From: Sphingomonas pituitosa NBRC 102491
Lineage (GTDB): Bacteria > Pseudomonadota > Alphaproteobacteria > Sphingomonadales > Sphingomonadaceae
Direction of reading: 5' to 3'
DNA length: 64,000 nucleotides
NCBI RefSeq assembly: GCF_001598435.1
Contig: NZ_BCYY01000015.1
Span: 1-64,000 of the forward strand
Part shown: positions 26,692 through 35,539 of the stretch, piece by piece
Layout: the number at the start of each line of letters is the position of its first letter
How positions within the stretch are numbered: position 1 is the first letter of the stretch
Made by a program: the position numbers and the translations under genes
The notes under the pieces: generated by a model
The model's input: only the letters and a program-made list of their open reading frames with translations
Databases searched by the model: none
What the model was told of the DNA's origin: nothing

Positions 26692-28116
26692 CTATGCGGC
26701 GCTGCCCAGCTTGTATGCCTTGCGCACCAGCCCGTTGGTCAGCTCGAAGGCCAGCTCCGCCGCCTCCCAGTCGAGCAGCCGCCCCTCGGCGACCAGCTGC
26801 GCCAGAAAGCCGCAGTCGATCCGCCGCGCCACGTCGTGCCGCGCCGGGATCGAGAGGAAGGCGCGGGTATCATCGTTGAAACCGACCGTGTTGTAGAAGC
26901 CGGCGGTCTCGGTCACCTGCTCGCGGAAGCGGCGCATGCCCTCAGGGCTGTCGTGGAACCACCAGGACGGGCCCAGCTTCAGGCACGGATAATGGCCGGC
27001 CAGCGGTGCCAGCTCGCGGGCATAGACCGTCTCGTCCAGCGTGAAGAGGATGATCGACAGGTCGGTCGCGGTGCCGAAGCGATCGAGCAGCGGCTTGAGG
27101 CCGTGGACATAGTCGGTCGCCATCGGGATGTCGGCGCCCTTGTCGCGGCCATGGCTGGCGAACAGCCCGCCATTATGGTTGCGGAAACTGCCCGGGTGGA
27201 TCTGCATCACCATCCCGTCCTCGACGCTCATCGCCGCCATTTCGGTAAGCATCTGGGCGCGGAACAGCTCGGCATCGGCCGGGGTCCAGTCGCTGCCGAG
27301 GATCTTCGCGAACAGCGCCGCAGCCTCGGCCTTGCTGAGGTTCGCGGTGCGCGCGGTGGGGTGGCCATGATCGGTCGCGGTGGCACCGGCGGCGCGGAAA
27401 TCGGCGCGGCGCTTGGCGTGCGCGGCGAGATAGCCGTCCCAGCTATAGACGTCCTCGCCGGTCTTCTCCGCGAAGATCTTGAGTGCGCCGTGGAACTGCT
27501 CATGCTCGACGTCGATCACTGCGTCCGGGCGATAGGTGGTGACGACGCGGCCGCCCCAGCCAGACTCCCGGATCGCATGGTGCGGCGACAGGTCGTCCTG
27601 CGGGCCCTCGGTCGTGGCGAGGAACTCGATGTTGAAGCGATCGAACAGCGCGCGCGGACGAAAATCGTCGCTCGCCAGCTTTTCGTTGATCGTGTCGTAG
27701 TAGAAATCCGCCGTCTCGCCGTCGAGCGCCACGTCGAAGCCGAACACCTCGCCGAACACATGGCCCAGCCACATCGCCGAGGGGGTGCCGCGGAACAGAT
27801 GGAGATGCTCGGCGAAGGTGCGCCACGCCGCGCGCGGATCGGTGGCCGGCATCCCTGCCTTGCTCGGCACGCACAGCGCGTCGAGCGACACGCCCTGCGA
27901 ATAGAGCATGCGGTAGATATAATGGTCCGGCGACAGCAGCAGCTCGGTGGCGTTGGACCAGTTGGCGTTGGTCGAGAACCAGGTCGGGTCGGTATGGCCG
28001 TGCGGGCTGATGATCGGCAGGCCCGCGACCGCCTTATAGAGGTCGCGCGCGATCGCGCGGGTGCGATCCTCGGCCGGCAGCAGCCGGTCGGGATCGAGCT
28101 TCAGCGGCTTGGCCAT
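26692..28116 (-). CDS. uxaC: Glucuronate/galacturonate isomerase
   Basis: 474-residue uronate isomerase of the amidohydrolase superfamily. The metal motif HGH is at residues 39-41 (ISPHGHTDP). The conserved stretch DFRAAGATATDHGHPTART and the barrel-closing PSWWFHDSPEGMRRF are typical UxaC. It converts D-galacturonate to tagaturonate (and D-glucuronate to fructuronate) in the cytoplasm. It follows the transporter gene by 28 bp. The downstream enzymes UxaB and UxaA are not in this window. Confidence 0.92.
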   Translation of the reverse strand: MAKPLKLDPDRLLPAEDRTRAIARDLYKAVAGLPIISPHGHTDPTWFSTNANWSNATELLLSPDHYIYRMLYSQGVSLDALCVPSKAGMPATDPRAAWRTFAEHLHLFRGTPSAMWLGHVFGEVFGFDVALDGETADFYYDTINEKLASDDFRPRALFDRFNIEFLATTEGPQDDLSPHHAIRESGWGGRVVTTYRPDAVIDVEHEQFHGALKIFAEKTGEDVYSWDGYLAAHAKRRADFRAAGATATDHGHPTARTANLSKAEAAALFAKILGSDWTPADAELFRAQMLTEMAAMSVEDGMVMQIHPGSFRNHNGGLFASHGRDKGADIPMATDYVHGLKPLLDRFGTATDLSIILFTLDETVYARELAPLAGHYPCLKLGPSWWFHDSPEGMRRFREQVTETAGFYNTVGFNDDTRAFLSIPARHDVARRIDCGFLAQLVAEGRLLDWEAAELAFELTNGLVRKAYKLGSAA

Positions 28117-28144
28117 CGGGTACTCCGGTAACGTAGATGTGAAA

Positions 28145-29434
28145 TCAGTGGCTCATGTCGACGCGGGCGAGCCGCGGCGACAGGAAGTGCACACAGGCGA
28201 GTGCCACGAAATAGGCACTGCCAGCCACCGCAAAGAGCGGCCAGTAGCTACCGATCCGCTCCAGCACCACGCCGACGTAGAGCGACATCAGGATGCCGCC
28301 GACGGCGCCGACGGTGCCGCCGATCCCGATCACCGAACCAACGGCGCCGCGCGGGAACATGTCCGCCGGCAGCGCATAGAGATTGGCGGAGAAGGCCTGG
28401 TGCGCGGCGGTCGCGATGCCGATCACGCCGACCGCCATCCACACGCTGCTCAGCGATTCCGCGAACAGCACCGGCAGCACCGCGAAGGCACAGACCAGCA
28501 TCGTCACCTTGCGGGCGAGGTTGGCGGTATAGCCGGCCCGCATCAGCCGCGAGGATAGCCAGCCGCCGGCGACGCTTCCCATGTCGGACACGAGATAGAT
28601 CGCCGCGAGCGGAATGCCGAAGGTCTTCAGGTCCAGATGGTAGCGTTCGTACAGATAGCCGGGCAGCCAGAACAGGAAGAACCACCAGATCGGATCGATG
28701 AAGAACTTGCCGAGCGCATAGGCCCAGGTCTCGCGCCTGGTGAGCACCGCGCCATAGCCGAGCTTCTGCACCTGATCAGCCGGATCCTGCTCGATCCAGG
28801 CGAGCTCTCCTTCGGTGACCTTCGGGTGCTCGCGCGGGGTGCGGTACAGGGTCCACCAGGCGATCAGCCAGACGAAGCTGACCACGCCGGTGATGACGAA
28901 CGCAGAACGCCAGCCCCAAGCCAGCACGATGTACGGAATTGCCAGCGGGGTAAGCACCGCGCCGATATTGGCGCCGGCATTGAACACGCCGATCGCGAAG
29001 GCGCGCTCCTTGGCCGGAAACCATTCGGTCACCGCCTTGATGCCCGCGGGGAAGTTGCCGGATTCGCCGATGCCCAGCGCGAAGCGGGCGATGGCGAAAT
29101 GCATCAGGCTGTGGGCCGCGCCGTGAAGGATATGGGCGACCTGCCAGATGACGAAGGCGATGGTATAGCCGACCCGCGCGCCCACCTGGTCCACCACCTT
29201 GCCGAAGATGATGTAGCCCACGGCATAGGCGAACTGGAACCAGATGATGACGTTGGCGAAATCCTGTTCCGTCCAATGCAGATCGGCCATCAGCGTGGGC
29301 TTCAGCACGCCGATCATCTGGCGATCGACATAATTGATGATCGTGGCCGCGAACAGCAGCCCGCAGATCACCCAGCGATATCGCCCTACCCGTGCCGCGG
29401 CGCCGCTTACTGCGGCTTCCCCCTTGCTCGCCAT
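28145..29434 (-). CDS. Hexuronate transporter, MFS anion:cation symporter (ExuT-like)
   Basis: 429-residue major-facilitator protein of the anion:cation symporter family with twelve hydrophobic segments. Family signatures seen: INYVDRQMIGVLKPTLMADL in helix 1, RFALGIGESGNFPAGIKAVT after helix 4, and GSVIGIGGTVGAVGGI in the second half. ExuT-type members bring galacturonate and glucuronate across the inner membrane with protons. GGAGAG precedes the ATG at 29434. Placement directly before uxaC supports the substrate. Confidence 0.87.
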   Translation of the reverse strand: MASKGEAAVSGAAARVGRYRWVICGLLFAATIINYVDRQMIGVLKPTLMADLHWTEQDFANVIIWFQFAYAVGYIIFGKVVDQVGARVGYTIAFVIWQVAHILHGAAHSLMHFAIARFALGIGESGNFPAGIKAVTEWFPAKERAFAIGVFNAGANIGAVLTPLAIPYIVLAWGWRSAFVITGVVSFVWLIAWWTLYRTPREHPKVTEGELAWIEQDPADQVQKLGYGAVLTRRETWAYALGKFFIDPIWWFFLFWLPGYLYERYHLDLKTFGIPLAAIYLVSDMGSVAGGWLSSRLMRAGYTANLARKVTMLVCAFAVLPVLFAESLSSVWMAVGVIGIATAAHQAFSANLYALPADMFPRGAVGSVIGIGGTVGAVGGILMSLYVGVVLERIGSYWPLFAVAGSAYFVALACVHFLSPRLARVDMSH

Positions 29435-29466
29435 CAACTCTCCAATCCCACTCCGTGACCCCGGGA

Positions 29467-30273
29467 TCAGGCGACCCCGATCGAGCACCGTACGCTGAGC
29501 GTGTCTCCGAAACGCGCCTCGACCTGCGCGCCTGGCTCTACCTGGTGCACGCCGGTGACCGCGCCTGTCGAGATCCACTGGCCTTCCGCCAGCGGAAGCC
29601 CATTGGCCGCACGTTCGAACAGGAAGCGCACCGCTCCGATCGGTCCGTCGAGCATGTTGCCCGCGGTGCCGGTTCCAGCGACCTCCCCGTCAATCGTTAG
29701 CGACACTGGCCAGCGAAGGAAATCCTCTTCAGAAGATATACGGTATCCAATCAGCAGACCGTTATTGTTGCCGAAGTCGGAAACCGTCACGGCCGGGCCG
29801 TGCGCGTTGATGCCGGCGAAGGGCGAGCTGGCAATCTCGATGCCCACACGCATCTCGCTGATATAGGGCAGCACCTCGTCGTTCGACCAGGGGCGATCGA
29901 AATTCGCCGGCAGCGCGCCCAGCCGCACCAGATATTCCGCCTCCGCCGCGCCGAAGCCGTTGCGGAAGATCGGCATGGCCGGCGCCTCCCCCGACTCCGC
30001 ATGGACGATGCTGTCGGCAAAGATCGGCCCGGCGAGGCGATTGGAGCCGTAACGCTCGACCAGCGCATCCGGCACGCGCCCCACCTTCCAGCCGGCGACG
30101 GGCCTGTCGAACAGCGCAATGGCACGCGCCTGGATGGCATAGGCGTCGTCCAGCGTCTGGGGCATCACGCCTGGATAGTCGGCGAACCCCTCGCGCGCGC
30201 GCCGTGCCGCCACAAAGGCCTGTGCGATGCGCTCCGCCGTCGCTTGCTCCGCCAATGCTTCATCCCTCTCCAT
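29467..30273 (-). CDS. FAH-superfamily 2-keto-4-pentenoate hydratase-like protein
   Basis: About 268 residues, first gene of the transporter/uxaC operon. Similar to 2-oxopent-4-enoate hydratase/oxalocrotonate decarboxylase: GWKVGR near the N-terminus, a GFGAAEAEY metal-site segment with acidic residues, and DGEVAGTGTAGNMLDGP near the end. These enzymes hydrate or decarboxylate 2-keto acids with Mg2+. A role on a deoxy-keto-acid intermediate of uronate breakdown is inferred from location only. The start at 30273 lacks a clear ribosome-binding site; an ATG at 30330 is an alternative. Confidence 0.72.
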   Translation of the reverse strand: MERDEALAEQATAERIAQAFVAARRAREGFADYPGVMPQTLDDAYAIQARAIALFDRPVAGWKVGRVPDALVERYGSNRLAGPIFADSIVHAESGEAPAMPIFRNGFGAAEAEYLVRLGALPANFDRPWSNDEVLPYISEMRVGIEIASSPFAGINAHGPAVTVSDFGNNNGLLIGYRISSEEDFLRWPVSLTIDGEVAGTGTAGNMLDGPIGAVRFLFERAANGLPLAEGQWISTGAVTGVHQVEPGAQVEARFGDTLSVRCSIGVA

Positions 30274-30344
30274 GTGCGGAGCCCGCCGGTCGTGCCGCGG
30301 GCGTTCTCCGCCTCCAACCCACTGCGACATGCAGCGCCTTGCTG

Positions 30345-30364
30345 ATTTGATACCGGTGTCAAAT
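30345..30364. promoter_or_regulatory. 20-bp LacI-type operator of the uronate operon
   Basis: ATTTGATACCGGTGTCAAAT: an even-centred dyad with nine of ten base pairs symmetric around CCGG (30353-30356). It is the best of three related sites in the pectin locus and lies about 72 bp upstream of the first gene of the FAH/transporter/uxaC operon. On the leftward strand it contains TTGACA, usable as a -35. The CpG-centred even dyad is the form bound by LacI/GalR proteins; E. coli GntR also uses a CCGG centre. Confidence 0.7.
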
Positions 30365-30426
30365 TGCCGCGTCAACGGGACATGCGGTGTTCGGGGCGAA
30401 CATCGCGGCGCAGTCTTGTCCGAGGA

Positions 30427-31485
30427 TCAGGCGGCGCGCAGCACACGCTCCATCGCGGCGAAGCGCTGCGCCTCGTCCTCGATGCCGAGGCGGTCGTAGA
30501 ACATGGCGAGGTTGCCGGCCGCAAGATAGCTCCCGCAGCCGATCACCGACCCGTCGAGCAGCGGCTGCTCCCCGATCTCGAGGCAGCGCAGCCACGCGCC
30601 CTCGACGACCGGCAGCAGTTCGTCGAGCGCGATCGCCGGTTCGCGGCTGGCCCATTCCAGATACAGGTCGGCCACGGCGAAATAGAAGTCTGGAGATTGC
30701 GGCCAGGCCGCCTGCTCTGCATCGACCAGCGCGAGCGCCTCCGGCAGATGCCCGGCCTCCTTCAGCGCGCGGATGGTGGAAAGCACCACGGCATGGCGAT
30801 AGGCGGCATCCGGCGCGGTCAGCCGGCACGCAGTGCGCAGCGGCGCCACCGCGGCCTCGGGCGCGCCGCGGACCAGGTGCTCGCGACCGAGCTGGTACCA
30901 GAGATAGCCGTCCTCCGGCGCATCGACCAGCGCGGCCTCCAGCAGGGCGAGGTTGCGGCCGTGCTTCGCCGCCAGCTGCGCCTCGGCATAGCCGTCATGC
31001 CCGATCTGCAGCGCGCAGGGCACCAGCGGCAGCGGCGAAACCGGCTGTTCATGGATGCGCCCGGCATAGCGCACCCCGCGCGGCAGGATGCGGGGAAGAA
31101 ACCGACGCGTGACACTGGCCGACACGCCCTCGTTGCGCAGCTGCGCGCAGCCGATGAATCCGACACGCGCGCCGCCCGGCGGCAGCGCCCCTGCCCCCAG
31201 TGCCTCGAACCCGCCGTCGAGCCATTCGTCGGCGTCGAGCAGCAGGTTCCAGTCGGCGTCGGAATGGTCGAGCGCGGCGTTGCGCGCGGCGGCGAAGTCG
31301 TCGCACCAGTCGAACCGGAAGACGGTGGCGCCATGCGCTTCGGCGATCGCCACCGTGGCATCGGTGGAACCCGTATCGAGTACGATCATCCGGTCGACAT
31401 GGGGACGCGCGCTGTCGAGCGCCCGGGCGATCGCACGGGCTTCGTTTCGGGCGATCATCACCAAAGCCAGCCGTGTCACGCGCAT
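30427..31485 (-). CDS. Glycosyltransferase family 2 with TPR-like tail
   Basis: 352-residue protein. An N-terminal GT-A domain starts LALVMIARNEARAIARAL and contains VLDTGSTDATV and the metal-binding LLLDADEW. The C-terminal half is alpha-helical with tetratricopeptide-like repeats (YLWYQLGREHLVRGAPEAAV). This is the SunS-like TPR-glycosyltransferase type found widely in bacteria. Acceptor unknown. GGGGGAAG lies directly before the ATG at 31485. It is not obviously part of the pectin locus; an operator lies between its end and the uronate operon. Confidence 0.82.
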   Translation of the reverse strand: MRVTRLALVMIARNEARAIARALDSARPHVDRMIVLDTGSTDATVAIAEAHGATVFRFDWCDDFAAARNAALDHSDADWNLLLDADEWLDGGFEALGAGALPPGGARVGFIGCAQLRNEGVSASVTRRFLPRILPRGVRYAGRIHEQPVSPLPLVPCALQIGHDGYAEAQLAAKHGRNLALLEAALVDAPEDGYLWYQLGREHLVRGAPEAAVAPLRTACRLTAPDAAYRHAVVLSTIRALKEAGHLPEALALVDAEQAAWPQSPDFYFAVADLYLEWASREPAIALDELLPVVEGAWLRCLEIGEQPLLDGSVIGCGSYLAAGNLAMFYDRLGIEDEAQRFAAMERVLRAA

Positions 31486-31667
31486 CTTCCCCCGGCACCG
31501 CCACGGCGCCACGTTCGCATTATAGGCGATGCGTGCAGACCAACCGCCCGGAGCCCGCAGAACAGGCCCGCAGCCCTGGGACGCGCCGACGCGACTATGC
31601 TTCAGCGCCAGTGCATTATGTGACTATTTTATGGGTTTACCCGCGCCGCGTGCGCATGCGCGGACGC

Positions 31668-31673
31668 TATAAT
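31668..31673 (+). promoter_or_regulatory. Consensus -10 box before the chemoreceptor gene
   Basis: TATAAT, 50 bp upstream of the chemoreceptor ATG, in otherwise GC-rich sequence. No acceptable -35 is seen 16-18 bases upstream, so it may need an activator. Confidence 0.3.
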
Positions 31674-31723
31674 GAAGGTCTTGCCGCCCGCTCGTTCAGG
31701 CCGGCGCACGAGGGACCCACGGA

Positions 31724-33586
31724 ATGAAACAGTTACTCGCGCGTATGCGCGTGCCCGTCAAAATCCTGACGGTGATCGCCATGATCAGCTTGGTGACGCT
31801 GGTCGTCACCTGGATCGGCGCCAGCAGCCTCCATCGCGCCAATCGGGACTATTCCGAACTCACCCTCGGCAAGCTGCCCAGCACCGCGCACACCGCGCGG
31901 CTGAACCGCCTGCTCGAAGCGATGCCCTATGCCGGCTATCGCTCCGTCGCCTATGACGGCAACAGCCCGATGGCGCGCCAGGCCCAGGCCGAGGAAAAGC
32001 AGAGCTACGCGCAGGCCAAGACGCTGCTCGACGAGATCGAGCGCGAGGATGCATCGGCCAAGCCGATGATCGACGAGGTCCGGCGCTCGATCGACACGCT
32101 GCAGGACAAGACCGCGACCGCCGTCGAACACGGCCTGCGGAACGACAACGCCGCCGCGCTCGCGCTTCTGCGGGAGGTCGACCCGGAGATCCAGACGATC
32201 TCCAAGCGGCTGTCGACCTTCAACAACCAGCGGATGAAGGAGGCTGCCGATGCATCGCACACGCTGCAGGCGGCCGGACAGTCGACCGTGTGGACGCTGG
32301 TGGCCATCAGCGTCATCGCGATCCTGCTCGCCATGATGCTCGGCTACCTGGTCTCACGCCTCGGCATAACCGAGCCGCTCGATGCGCTCCGCACCGCCAT
32401 GCAGGCCGTCGCCGGCGGGGATCTCCGCGTTGCCGTCCCCGGCAGCGATCGCGGCGACGAGCTCGGCGCGATGGCGCGCACCGTGGCGGTGTTCCGGGAG
32501 AACGCCATCACGCAGGAAACGGCCCGCCATGCCAAGGAGACAGCCGACGCCGCGCAGGCGCGCCTGATCGACGCGCTCGATACCCGCCTGGACGCCTTGT
32601 CGCGGGGCGACCTGACGGCCTCGATCGACGTGCAGGTCGCGCCGGAATTCGAGCCGGTGAAGAGCAACTTCAACCGCGCGGTCACCAATTTGCGCCAGCT
32701 GATCGCCCAGGTGATGGAGAGCGCCACCACGATCCGCACCGGCTCCGGCGAGATCGCCGCCGCGTCGGAGGACCTGGCGAGGCGGACGGAGGCCAATGCC
32801 GCCAGTCTCGAACAGACCGCGGCGGCCGTCACGCAGATGGACCAGCGGCTGAAGGCCACCGCGCGCGCCGCCGACAGCACCGTCCAGCGGACCAACGGCG
32901 CGATCCAGACCGTGAACGACGGCCGCGCGATCACCGACACCGCCGTGCAGGCAATGAACCGCGTTTCCGAAGGCGCGAAGGGCATCGACAGCGTGATCGA
33001 GGGTCTCGACAAGATCGCGTTCCAGACCCGCGTTCTGGCGATGAACGCCGCCGTGGAGGCCGGTCGCGCCGGCGAGGCAGGGCGCGGCTTCGCGGTGGTC
33101 GCCGATCTCGTTTCGCAGCTGGCAATGCGTTCGGAAGAGGAAGCCAGCCGCGCCCGCGACCAGCTGAGCGCCACGCAGAAGGACATCGTCGAGGCGGTAC
33201 AGACGGTGCACCAGGTGGAAGGCGCGCTGGACAGCATCTCGACCGCGACGACCGAGGTGCACCAGCTGGTCAGCGCGATGGCGACCGACAACCAGGCCCA
33301 GGCCTCGGCGATCTCCCAGATCGCCTCCGCCGTGCAGACCATGGACCATAGCACCCAGCAGAATGCCGCGATGGTGGAGGAAACCTCCGCCGCCGCACGC
33401 AATCTGAACGCCGAGGTTTCCAGCCTCAGCGATTCCGCGCACAAGTTCGAGGTCGGTGGCCAGTCCGCCCCCCGCGCGCCGCGTGCGCCGCAGGCCAAGG
33501 CGGCAGCTCGGGGCGGCTATGTCTCGCCCGTGAAGCCGCTGCCGGTAGCGGCAATGTCCGATGCGGGGGAATGGGCGAGCTTCTGA
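31724..33586 (+). CDS. Methyl-accepting chemotaxis protein
   Basis: 620-residue chemoreceptor. Membrane helix at about 13-33, a helical periplasmic sensor, second helix at about 190-212, HAMP domain, then a long cytoplasmic coiled coil. The signalling tip is clear: DKIAFQTRVLAMNAAVEAGR, then GRGFAVVADLVSQLA. Two blocks rich in E and Q around the tip are the usual methylation regions. The tail is proline/alanine-rich and ends EWASF, possibly a CheR tether. The ligand cannot be deduced. It stands alone between two leftward genes and is closed by a strong terminator. Confidence 0.9.
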   Translation: MKQLLARMRVPVKILTVIAMISLVTLVVTWIGASSLHRANRDYSELTLGKLPSTAHTARLNRLLEAMPYAGYRSVAYDGNSPMARQAQAEEKQSYAQAKTLLDEIEREDASAKPMIDEVRRSIDTLQDKTATAVEHGLRNDNAAALALLREVDPEIQTISKRLSTFNNQRMKEAADASHTLQAAGQSTVWTLVAISVIAILLAMMLGYLVSRLGITEPLDALRTAMQAVAGGDLRVAVPGSDRGDELGAMARTVAVFRENAITQETARHAKETADAAQARLIDALDTRLDALSRGDLTASIDVQVAPEFEPVKSNFNRAVTNLRQLIAQVMESATTIRTGSGEIAAASEDLARRTEANAASLEQTAAAVTQMDQRLKATARAADSTVQRTNGAIQTVNDGRAITDTAVQAMNRVSEGAKGIDSVIEGLDKIAFQTRVLAMNAAVEAGRAGEAGRGFAVVADLVSQLAMRSEEEASRARDQLSATQKDIVEAVQTVHQVEGALDSISTATTEVHQLVSAMATDNQAQASAISQIASAVQTMDHSTQQNAAMVEETSAAARNLNAEVSSLSDSAHKFEVGGQSAPRAPRAPQAKAAARGGYVSPVKPLPVAAMSDAGEWASF

Positions 33587-33614
33587 TCGCTCCCCTCCCC
33601 AGCTAGCAGAATGA

Positions 33615-33646
33615 AAACGGCCGGGAGAGCGATCTCCCGGCCGTTT
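33615..33646. terminator. Bidirectional intrinsic terminator
   Basis: Perfect 14-bp arms (AAACGGCCGGGAGA at 33615-33628, TCTCCCGGCCGTTT at 33633-33646) with a GCGA tetraloop, flanked by A-rich and T-rich sequence on the two sides. It can end transcription from the chemoreceptor (rightward) and the PEP-CTERM gene (leftward). Confidence 0.85.
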
Positions 33647-33667
33647 CCTTTACCCATGCAGCGGCGC

Positions 33668-34303
33668 TCAGGCGGCGGCGAGGCGCGCCGTATTGCGGGC
33701 ACGACGGCGCAGCGATGCACCGACGAAGCCGACGCCCGCGATCATCAGGCCCCAGCTTGCCGGCTCGGGAACGCCACTCGGGCCGAACACGGCGACCGGG
33801 TTGGCCGTACCGATGGTCGCGCCGGCGAGGCCGGCCGTGCCCAGCGTGGTGTTGAAGGCGGCTGCCGCTTCGTCCGTCAGCGTCAGCACCGAACCGGCGC
33901 CGAGGTTGAACAGCGAAAGGTTGCTGCCCAGCGTGAAGCCGTTGGCGGTAGCGCTGCCCCGGACCAAGCCGGCGGCCGTGTCGATCTCGAAGTTGCCGAT
34001 GCTGAGCGTGTTGCCGCCCAGCGAGAAGTTCAGGCCCGAGCCTGCATGGTTGATGACCATGGCGCCGGTGGAATCGTTGCGATTGCCGCCGGTGATGAGG
34101 AACGCTGCGATGATGTCACCGCCGACCACGAAGGAGCTGGCCGAACCGTAGGTGGAGACATTATAGCCGAGCGACTGGAACGTGCTGGTAGCGGTGAGGT
34201 CGATGGCAGTCGCGCCGCCGATGATCGGTGCGGCCGAAGCCGAAACCGGGGTAAGCGACAGGCCCGCAACCAGGGCCGCCGCGCTCAAAGCGCCTTTAAT
34301 CAT
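33668..34303 (-). CDS. PEP-CTERM sorted exported protein
   Basis: 211-residue exported protein with a signal peptide (SASA/AP, about residue 25), a threonine/glycine/asparagine-rich beta-type middle and a C-terminal sorting tail: the motif VPEPASWG, a hydrophobic helix, then a basic cluster LRRRARNTAR. This tripartite tail is the PEP-CTERM signal cut by the exosortase EpsH/XrtA system, which is linked to exopolysaccharide production. No exosortase is in the window. AGGAGG precedes the ATG at 34303. Function of the mature domain unknown. Confidence 0.82.
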   Translation of the reverse strand: MIKGALSAAALVAGLSLTPVSASAAPIIGGATAIDLTATSTFQSLGYNVSTYGSASSFVVGGDIIAAFLITGGNRNDSTGAMVINHAGSGLNFSLGGNTLSIGNFEIDTAAGLVRGSATANGFTLGSNLSLFNLGAGSVLTLTDEAAAAFNTTLGTAGLAGATIGTANPVAVFGPSGVPEPASWGLMIAGVGFVGASLRRRARNTARLAAA

Positions 34304-34504
34304 CCGCAAATCCTCCTGAACAGGGTACAACGCACCACGAACGGCCGCATGGTTCATGCCCGCACCATGGCAGCCCCCGAACCCTGCGGCGGCGCAGCAA
34401 GTTCCGTCGATTTGTCGTGGATCCGCATCGGCTTACCGGAAAAATTAACCATCTCGCGGCAGGTTGCCGGATTCCGTAGACCATCTGCGGCGTTGCGGAT
34501 GAAC

Positions 34505-35539
34505 CTAGCGATTGAGGCGGTGGAGCAACTGCGCCCGCAGCCGCCGGGCGGCCATTGCGTCGATCGGTGCCAGGGGGCCACGCGCTGCTTCCGGCAGATG
34601 CGCCGCCGCGCGATCAGGGTCGCCGAACACATAATAATCGAACAGCGCGCGCCACGCGGCCTTTTCCGGCTCCGGGCGATCGCGCAGGCTGAGCAGCCCG
34701 TGCAGCAGCGTCAGCTGCGGCGTGTCGAGCCAGGCCGGGCTGGTGTTCCACCAGTAATTGACCAGCACGTTGAACGGGGCGAGCGCCTCGACGTGGTGCC
34801 ACCACATTGCGGGGTAGAAGAGCAGGTCCCCCGCTTCCATCTCCGCCACCTGCGCCACCGCCATCGCGTCGCGAAAGCCGGGGTGCCGATCGAAATCGGG
34901 CGCGGCGAAATCCACCATGCTGACCACCTGGCCGCCCGGCGTCGGTTCGAGCGGACCGGGATAGAGGTTGGCGATCTGGTCGGGCGGAAACAGCGTGAAG
35001 CGGCGCCGGCCTACGGCACACACGGCAAGGTTGTGCGACATGTCGTGATGGCACGTCGCCGTGGTGCGGTTGCCGATCCAGATGCTCGCCAGGTGCCGGG
35101 CGAACATCGGGTGATCGAGCACCAGGTCGTTCTCGGCACGGAAACCCGGCAGATACTCGTCCAGATCGGTCGAGCCGACATAGAAGCTCGGCGCATCCGC
35201 ATCGCCGGTCCGGGGGCGCATCGCGTCGAGCAGGGCGCTCAGCGGCTCGCGCCTGCCGGTGAAATTGAGGCCGGTGACGCTTTCGTCGTAGAAGAAGCGG
35301 CCCTGGATCTCGGGCGCGCCGGTGAACGTCACCACCGGGCGCCCGGCGTCGAAGCGCTGGAGCAGGTCCATCGCCGAAGGCGCGGATTCCAGCCCCGCGC
35401 GGACGAGCGGCCAGTCCGCGGCAATGCCCCTGAGGAGCACCGGCTGCTGTTCCGCCAGCAGCCGATCGAAGGGGATCGCATCGGCTGCGATGCCCTGGAT
35501 CTCCTGCACGGCGGGCGCAGCACCGGCCAGCACGTTCAT
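34505..35539 (-). CDS. Cupin-8/JmjC-like Fe(II)/2-oxoglutarate oxygenase
   Basis: 344-residue cupin-like protein. The iron-binding facial triad is suggested by CHHDMSH (HxD) and the later histidine in WWHHVEA, with GDLLFYPAMWWHHV forming the typical second motif. Such proteins hydroxylate protein or small-molecule targets using 2-oxoglutarate. In sphingomonads and caulobacters they recur beside TonB receptors with SapC and tryptophan-halogenase homologues; the target is unknown. It overlaps the sapC stop by ATGA, so the two are co-translated. Confidence 0.83.
   Translation of the reverse strand: MNVLAGAAPAVQEIQGIAADAIPFDRLLAEQQPVLLRGIAADWPLVRAGLESAPSAMDLLQRFDAGRPVVTFTGAPEIQGRFFYDESVTGLNFTGRREPLSALLDAMRPRTGDADAPSFYVGSTDLDEYLPGFRAENDLVLDHPMFARHLASIWIGNRTTATCHHDMSHNLAVCAVGRRRFTLFPPDQIANLYPGPLEPTPGGQVVSMVDFAAPDFDRHPGFRDAMAVAQVAEMEAGDLLFYPAMWWHHVEALAPFNVLVNYWWNTSPAWLDTPQLTLLHGLLSLRDRPEPEKAAWRALFDYYVFGDPDRAAAHLPEAARGPLAPIDAMAARRLRAQLLHRLNR

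Noticed and set aside
28117..28144. TACTCCGGTAACGT, as a fourth CCGG operator before uxaC
   Set aside because: Poor symmetry and inside a 28-bp gap within an operon, so no promoter is expected.
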